A program made the translations under genes and the position numbers. A stretch of DNA of 64,000 bases from Cymodocea nodosa (lineage: Eukaryota; Streptophyta; Magnoliopsida; Alismatales; Cymodoceaceae): the NCBI GenBank assembly GCA_036874045.1, contig CM072346.1, forward strand, positions 11,756,001 to 11,820,000. The letters are read 5' to 3'. A model generated the notes under the pieces. It did no database searches and was not told the DNA's origin. It worked only from the letters and a program-made list of their open reading frames with translations. Position 1 is the stretch's first letter, and each line of letters starts with the position of its first letter. Shown here in pieces: positions 57,559 to 64,000 of this stretch.

Positions 57559-59336
57559 ACTGATACATTTATTCCATTTGTTTCTACTTTTCAATCATGT
57601 TCTTAAGCTGTGATTTTGTGTGCTTATTGTTCTGTGTATTCTGCATTTATTATTATTATTATTTTTTAATTTTTTTTTTGAAGTTTTCATGTTTGTTTTA
57701 AAAAAAAAAAAAAAACAAAACAAAATATCAATCCAGTTTGTTGGTATCTGTTCTGGGAAACAAATTGGCTTGCTTGTGAGCCACCAAAGGCATAGGAGCC
57801 TGAGTTCTACACAAGACATTGATTTATTAATATCTGTTAAATGTTCTTTTGTTTTATATTTTGCTTTTATCTGTGAATGAAAAGTTTTTCAGAATCAAAA
57901 ATCGGAATATGAAAAAAGAGATACAAATGAAACAAGGTATGTAACTAATTACTCATCCTGAATTTTAAATCAAGCAAAACTGTATTCATGCCTACTACAA
58001 TTACTGTACTTATAGTCAAACTTTTTACATTGAGGACAATGTAAAATGTAGGTATGGGAGGAGGTAATTGAAGTAACAGCCATGTAAGTTTGTTAATTAA
58101 AGAAATTAAAATAATACTGCAAAGTTTTAAGGAAATTGAAAATTTTTATGAACTTGCTGTAACTATCCGATAATTGAGATTGTAAAATTTTTATAAACTG
58201 CTTGAATGTTATATTTAGAAGGCTATATAAGATGCTACTAAATTTACTATTTATGCAAATCTAGATATAGTATCTTATGTTTTTCTAAATTTCATAAGGT
58301 TAACAGTTTCACGATTTTAAAATGAAATCAGAATGCTTAGTAATAATAAAAATTAGTAAATTATCTGAAGTCCTGAAAGAGCTGAGATGTGAATTCTAGA
58401 TTAAATGAAATACATATGATTAAAAATACATTTAATTTGACTGATTGAACTTGTAGAATGATTTATGTGTAGATCTTAATAAACTACAGAAAAAGTATGA
58501 GCTTATTGTGATGGATTCATATTTTCAGTAAATGATAGAAGCAGAACTATATGAGATTGGTGATTACAGCATCTGTATTAATGAAATACATACATATATA
58601 GTATGTGATTAATGTTGTAGAAAAAAAAAAAAAAGGGGGGGGGGAATTTTGAGAGTTTATTGACTTGTTTGATCATGAGCCTTTTGTACTTGAGCAGATA
58701 GGTATGTAAGGATTGTTGACTTGAAAAGGGACTCTTGAAATCTGGCAACTTAAGATCCTGATCAGATATGGGATTGTTGACTGAAAGCTCGTTACATAGG
58801 TACATTAGAAAGCTCTTGTATGATTCAAGCTTGTTAAATTAACTCTTAAACAAAAGAAAAAGAAAAAGAAAAAAACATATACTATTCTGAAAAGATACAA
58901 GTGTTTTGTGAAATATAGATATCTTATGAATCGAGTATATTTTCTGTTATCTAGAATTGCTGAAATATGAATTTGGAATTGACTTTTGAAGTTGTTTAAT
59001 GGAGATACAATTCTTTATTCTACTTGTCTTAATTAGATTGAATTGGATTGTACTTTGATTCGTATGTTGTTGAAATTTCTTCTAGAAATATTATTGGAAA
59101 ATTCAGGATGACAGATGATGAAAAGAAGAACAAACGATAATATAATTAACACCTATATGATGATGATATACTTTGTATGTAATTTACATATATTCTAAGT
59201 ATATTTGTAGGTTGATTACTGAAACATACAGAATATGTTTTTCATGCTAAACAGAAGAAAAACAAAAGGGGAAGAATTTATTCTAGCACTTTTAAAGACC
59301 AATTAATTAGATCTTAGTTTGCTAAGGGACTAGCAA
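57559..59336. other. 3' non-coding region of the Athila-like element
   Basis: No coding signature. Long A-runs (57701-57714) and an A-run/G10 junction at 58620-58644. 58020-58060 contains TTACATTGAGGACAATGTAA, an inverted repeat. Confidence 0.5.
58620..58644. repeat. Poly-A/poly-G homopolymer junction
   Basis: About 15 A directly followed by 10 G. Length is prone to sequencing or assembly error. Confidence 0.7.
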
Positions 59337-59354
59337 AATTTAGGTATGGGGAAG
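59337..59354 (+). other. Polypurine tract
   Basis: AAATTTAGGTATGGGGAAG-type purine-rich stretch directly before the 3' LTR TG. Confidence 0.6.
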
Positions 59355-61543
59355 TGTTTAGAATGAAAAAGTGCATATTATTAATGGTTAAATGATGGTT
59401 AATTGCATAATATTTAGCTTATCATATAAGAATTAAGCCATTATGTTATAATTGCACTATTATATGCTTTAATTGAAGAATCTGTTAATTTGGGGGAATT
59501 AATGTTAATTTAGTACATTTATGAACTATCGGTAAGTTGCAGGCTGTGAAATTCTGAAGTATCCGAATTTTCTGGTAATTCGGACAGTTATGTTTAACAT
59601 ACCGAACAAATTCGGACAATTATGTTTAACAGACCGAATATGTATCAGATAGTTATGTTTAAATTGCCGAACAGTTATGTTTTGAGAGAATATTTTATTA
59701 TTTCCTGAAGTACACGTGTCGAAACCATAATGAATGACTTAAGTGAACTTTCGGTGAGTTATCTATAACTTTCCGAAATTACAACTGGGCATCGGATAGT
59801 TATCCCTGTAACTCTCCGAAATCTCTTTTTATTTATAAAATAGCTGAGGACACGTGTTATGTTCTAGGAAAGTGACTTAAGTGGATTTTCGGTGAGTTAG
59901 CTGTAACTATCTGAAATGCATCTGAGCATCGGATAGTTAAACCTATAACTCTCCGAAATGTTATTTTAAAATTAGAACTACTGCTGACACGTGTTGAGAT
60001 CTGGTAGATTTACTTAAGTTATATATCAGTGAGTTATTTGTAACTATCCGAAATGCATCTGAGCATCGGATAGTTAAGTTTATAAGTATCCGAAATGCAT
60101 TTGAGCATCAGATAGTTAAGTTTATACACATATTTTATAGTTAAATCAACGAAGAAAGTCTGTTGAGTTATCTGTAACTCCATGGACTATATATTTTCTA
60201 ATATGCCACTGTAGTGGTTGCAGGAACAGATAGTTGGAAGAGAAAAACCACGTTTGCACGTATCACACAGGAATTCAATCGCGTAGGGAGAAGAAAGCAT
60301 CGCCGTTGATACGAATGAAGGAAATCCAACCGACCATTCAAGCAGAAGTAGTTACTACTGAAGAAATATAAAAGAAAAGAAGAAAAAGAAAGAAAGTGTG
60401 TGTGATTGATGGGCAGACAATGTGTGCAAAGGAGGATTCTTCCAACTATCATCATCATCATCATCACCATCACCACAATCACCAACCATCGGAGGTCTGT
60501 GAGGATACTTGCCTGTTGTCGGGTCGATTCCGAGCCAAACATAGTACCTGACAACCACTGTGAGGAGTGATCGCGTCACGGGAAGGGAAGCCATTTTCAC
60601 CAAACGCCGACTCATATTTCAAGAGATCGTAAAGCTTTTAGCCTTGGCTTCGGGTTGATGCATGTATGCTGAAGAGCAGATCATCTTGCAATTCTGGACT
60701 CGTGATTCTATAGGGAGAGCAGATAGGATTGTAAGTGGTTTAATTTTCATTGATGTAATCACGTTGCAAGTAGTGTCAGAAGTATTTACTGTCAAATGAG
60801 ATTACTTTACATTTCACCTGTCGCCCATTTCCATGTTCATATTAAAACAAAAATACCAAAAACAATTTATCTATGTTTATATGTTGTATTTGAGTGTTGT
60901 ATTGTTTGTATTGTATCGTGATTAATGTTATCTGTATCAGTTTTGTGATTGCTTTATGTTTATTTTAGTTTTACAGTTTACTGAAATTGGTTCGTTCAAA
61001 AGACTTAAAGATTTTAATGGTTACTGTTTGAATTATTTGAATGTTAGTATTGCTTAATGATAAATCCAATGTTAACTAGCATTAAAGAGCTTAATTGATG
61101 TTATTTACAATCTATGGAATCGCCCAATGGTTGGCCGAATTCCTCGGTAAATAGTAGTATTATAAAGAAGAGACAGACTCGTGGAGTTAACTTAAGTCCA
61201 CGAGGTTAGTCTGTTGAGTTAGCCATAACTCAACAAACTTAGTCCGTTGAGTTAACTGTAAGTGAACGGAGAGCTTATTGAATATATAAATTTGATTTGT
61301 AACAAACGAATAGTTCTCAAGTTCTTCAGTAATTCCCTATGGGATCGACCTGTACTTGCACACTGATACAATAGACACTGTGCACTTGCAGTTAAAGTAC
61401 AAATTGGAATTAATATCTAAATTGTATTAAAGGTTGTTTTTTTACTTCTAAAAGAGAGAATATGCATAAAGATAAATTAACTAAGTAAAAACAGAAGTAA
61501 CAAATCGAAGTTTTTATAGTGTAGTGCTGGGAAAACCCAAACA
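59355..61543 (+). repeat. 3' LTR, full length (2,189 bp)
   Basis: TGTTTAGAATG...CCCAAACA, homologous to the solo LTR at 38791-40954. It contains three CACGTG sites (59713, 59851, 59988), repeated ATCCGAAATGCATCTGAGCA units near 59900-60110 and a CAT-rich microsatellite (60448-60480). Confidence 0.85.
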
Positions 61544-61548
61544 CCTGC
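61544..61548. repeat. Right TSD (CCTGC) of the Athila-like element
   Basis: Identical to 52220-52224. Confidence 0.85.
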
Positions 61549-61591
61549 AATTAGCACGATCCTTCACCTCTACACACACAGCCCATCACAC
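61549..61591 (-). mobile_element. Short minus-strand LTR-like piece
   Basis: On minus AAGTGTGATGGGCTGTGTGTG resembles the LTR stretch near 39650-39690. It links the TSD to the inverted ORF copy and is inverted relative to 51437-52224. Confidence 0.4.
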
Positions 61592-63414
61592 TTTCTTCTT
61601 TACTGCTCTTAACTTGAAGATAAAAACTACAGACCAATTAACTTGAATCTTATTCACAACTGCATATGTGGCCCACTTGACAAATTGACTCAGTTCAATA
61701 TCATGGTCTTGTCGTTGGTAGACATTCTTAATCAAAATGTTAGCTATCATGTATGCTTTACCATCTAAGTGCTTGAGTCTATTTAATAATGGCATACCAA
61801 GATTGATAGCTAAACAATCCTTTATTATTTGTTCTATCCACTTGACTATAGTTGTGCTTTCTAGAATTTCTATTCCTTCATTCTTCAGTCCTAAAATGTT
61901 GTGGAGAAGCTCTAGTGTTATCTGTACATCAGCTTGCTCCACATTGGAAATTAATCCACTTTCTCCTTCTCTTAAATTTGCATAGAAGCAGGGCACTAGA
62001 TTCTCATATACTTCATGCCGTTTTTGCTAAGAAATATATTGTAGTAGATCCTAGAACTCAAATAAATCCTTAATTTCTTGCATACCGTCCTAGTTTACTG
62101 GTCTACTGTAAATGATATCATAATCCCTAATCTCTTGATATTTATTATACGCTTCCTAACTCCAAAAGTGTACTTCATTCAAAACTGTTGCTTTCGTTGG
62201 GTCAGGAATTTGAATTTGTTGCCCTAGAGGGGTTTGTTCTTGAACTTCCTCTTCCATGTGCTAAACTTGAATTGGCTGAAAAATGCTCTAGAGATTCCTG
62301 CATTTTTGCTTCTGCTTCTATCTGTGGTGGTGAGTCAACAGAACTCTCTACTCTATCTTAAATTCTTTCCAAAATTTGCTAAAGAGTTTCTTGCTCTTTA
62401 GTGGAATCTGTCGAGTCATTTCTTTCTTGTTCAATATGCTCTTATTTAGCTTCTTGTTTAGTTTCTTCTTTTTCTTCTTCCTACTGACTACCAATCTACA
62501 TTGTCACTATTCTTTCTGATTCTGTGGCAGATTGGGATAGAGTTAGAGGCAAATCATCTTCTACCCTAATTTTTGTTTTTACAGGCTACAGATTATTGTT
62601 AGCCTCATTTTCTTCTTATTTTGAGATTAAATCTACAAAAATAGGCTCTGTAGGTACTCGAGCCACAAGTACTTCCTTTTTAACTTTTTCTACAATTGCT
62701 GGTCTTGAAGGACCATCTTCAGTTTCTTTTGCAATAGGTATGGCAGTGACTTCTCGATGTTATTCAACTTTAATTTGCTACTAGGCCTTCAAATTTTCTA
62801 TAACCCTCCATTTGTAAAGTGCATCAAACACCATATGTGCTTTAGCTACTACCAAATCTTCTAGTTCTCCTTGGTTTTTTCCAACTTGAACTAGTTCTTC
62901 AAATTCTTTTAATTCTTCCTCAGTAGAATGCCCTATAAATGCTACTCTTTCTAACAGCCTTGGTGGTTGAACTAAAGGTCCAGGCTGCTGTTCCTCAAGG
63001 ACAGGTCTTTCAACAGTCGGTTCCTCTTATTCTTCAGTTGCATATTCTTAAGTTTCTTTCCTTCGTTGCTCCTAGATTGCCCACCACGCATGTCCACCTA
63101 TGCATCTTTTGAACCATAGTCAGGACTTACGTAGGATCAATTCTAGGGCAACTTCATTATTTAGTCTGATTTTTCTCTCTATTTAATGCAACTTCTGTAG
63201 CTACTTTGATTCTTCTTTCCATAATCTGAGGTATTTGTATGCCTAAATCCACTAAAACTTTTCTCCAATAGAAAAGGTCAGATTCTACCTTTTGTAGTTC
63301 TTTTTCCCTCATCATATTTCTGATCTTCTACCTCGTGTGCCATTCTTCCGATTCTTTAAGAAATCTTGTCGTGTCAATTGCTTCCTCCAAGAATTCTGGT
63401 GTCATCTTTTTCAT
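61592..63414 (-). pseudogene. Inverted partial copy of the acidic Athila-type ORF
   Basis: From ATG 63414 (MKKMTPEFLEEAIDTTRFLK against MRKMTLEF... in the plus copy) to KLRAVKKK at 61592, where the match to the plus copy ends. The frame 61586-61996 is open (FYANLREGESGLISNVEQAD, NRLKHLDGKAYMIANILIKN). It keeps CAG and CGA where the plus copy has TAG and TGA (DVQIT; YQRQ), but has its own stops elsewhere. The C-terminal end and everything downstream are missing. Confidence 0.7.
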
Positions 63415-64000
63415 CGTGGAGTTATGAAATAGAACAGAATCGCTCTGATCTCTATTGTTCTAAGTTCTAAATGATTCTGTGGATAATGCCCCCAAACCCT
63501 AAGTTTAATATAAATAAGCCCTAAGTTTAAACAAGTAATCGGGTCATTTTTCCCCGTAAACTCTCACTCTCTCATCTACCTCTCCATAAAATTACGGTTA
63601 ACTCCATGGACTAAGTATGTGGACTTAACTACAGTACTCCATTGAGTTATAGTTAACTTAATAAGGTAAATTCGCTAACTTATCCTAGACTCAACGGAGT
63701 AAGTTCGTTGAGTTAAGCATAACTCAACGGACTTTTCGTAAAGTTATATCTAATAAAAATACTATAATAATAATTTTTACTTCAATCAAGACTGAAGAAT
63801 TTTTGGTCTAATTGACTCTTAATTTTTCAACATTTTAAAATTTCAGTCAAATCATTATATTCCTCGGTTGCACTAAAATTAAATATTTTTTTCTTTTTTT
63901 CTCTATCGGTTGAACTAATACTATACTTTAGTAACATCGACATTATACTGAATATAATATATAGATTTTTTATGTTTTTATGTTTTGATCAGACTGATGG
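63415..64000 (-). mobile_element. Upstream spacer of the inverted copy
   Basis: Mirrors 53207-53799: CCCTAAGTTT...GGGTCATTT, then TAACTCAACGG/GTTGAGTTA words (63640-63740) and ATCGGTT-type phrases to the window edge. The element continues beyond the window. Confidence 0.55.

Larger units (their letters stand above)
52225..61543 (+). mobile_element. Athila-like Ty3/gypsy element carrying an F-box ORF
   Basis: 9.3 kb with LTRs at both ends (TGTTTAGAATG...CCCAAACA), a perfect 5-bp TSD CCTGC, a PBS of the Athila/Tat kind and a polypurine tract before the 3' LTR. Nearly all of gag-pol is absent. The internal region holds a short gag-finger/integrase-tail ORF (52871-53206), a long acidic ORF (53800-55853), a gag-like fragment (55890-56274) and an F-box-type ORF (56467-57558). 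The 5' LTR has lost about 1.65 kb relative to the 3' LTR. The element is non-autonomous and its frames carry stops. It sits inside an LTR-derived mosaic, with an inverted relative to its right. Confidence 0.85.

Noticed and set aside
52225..61543. Endogenous pararetrovirus instead of a gypsy element
   Set aside because: LTRs, a tRNA-Asp-type PBS, polypurine tract and a 5-bp TSD are present, and the integrase tail is of Athila type. No coat or movement protein motifs were seen.
1..64000. CRISPR arrays, bacterial operons, rRNA or tRNA genes
   Set aside because: None seen. Short tRNA-like matches are primer-binding sites of LTR elements, and the tandem hairpins at 40530-40650 lack the unique spacers of a CRISPR array.

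Overview
This is a nuclear window from a flowering plant. The evidence is GT-AG spliced exons of a conserved gene, a GC-rich first exon beside AT-rich flanks, and layers of decayed Ty1/copia, Ty3/gypsy (Athila-like), LINE, hAT, TRIM and MITE sequence. The species cannot be read from the sequence. Protein names rest on motif recognition, not database searches.

Layout. 1-1180: 3' end of a copia LTR, primer-binding site (PBS) and gag/protease remains. 3225-5885: hAT-type transposase pseudogene. 6711-8260: copia remnant (minus), abutting a TRIM element at 8313-8721. 10616-11987: small non-autonomous LTR element (minus). 13151-31459 (minus): the only recognisable host gene, the 5' part of a large TARBP1/TRM3-like (SpoU family) tRNA methyltransferase gene. 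I resolved 15 exons with consistent phases, giving 1,044 codons. The C-terminal half and catalytic domain are not in the window. Intron 13 is 9.9 kb and holds a four-level nest: a MITE in a copia LTR, in a LINE, in the intron. It also holds a second truncated copia and a short LTR. Intron 8 holds a LINE 3' end with target-site duplication (TSD) and an RTE-type LINE relic.

33925-49655 is nested copia and Athila-like material. One copia reverse transcriptase is split by three LTR insertions, two of them solo LTRs with perfect 5-bp TSDs (AGATC, AAGGA). A further copia with a very long LTR begins at 43952 and has its PBS at 47417.

52225-61543 is an Athila-like element bounded by a perfect TSD (CCTGC). 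It has lost nearly all of gag-pol. It carries a short gag-finger/integrase-tail ORF, a long acidic ORF, and, before the 3' LTR, an intronless F-box-type ORF of about 363 codons broken by three TAG codons. An inverted partial copy of the acidic ORF fills 61592-63414.

Recurrent features: LTRs of three families carry clusters of CACGTG. One Athila-like LTR has four GTTGAGTTA/TAACTCAAC hairpins at exact 33-bp spacing. Many nonsense codons look like C-to-T decay of CAG, CGA or TGG, as expected of old methylated transposons.
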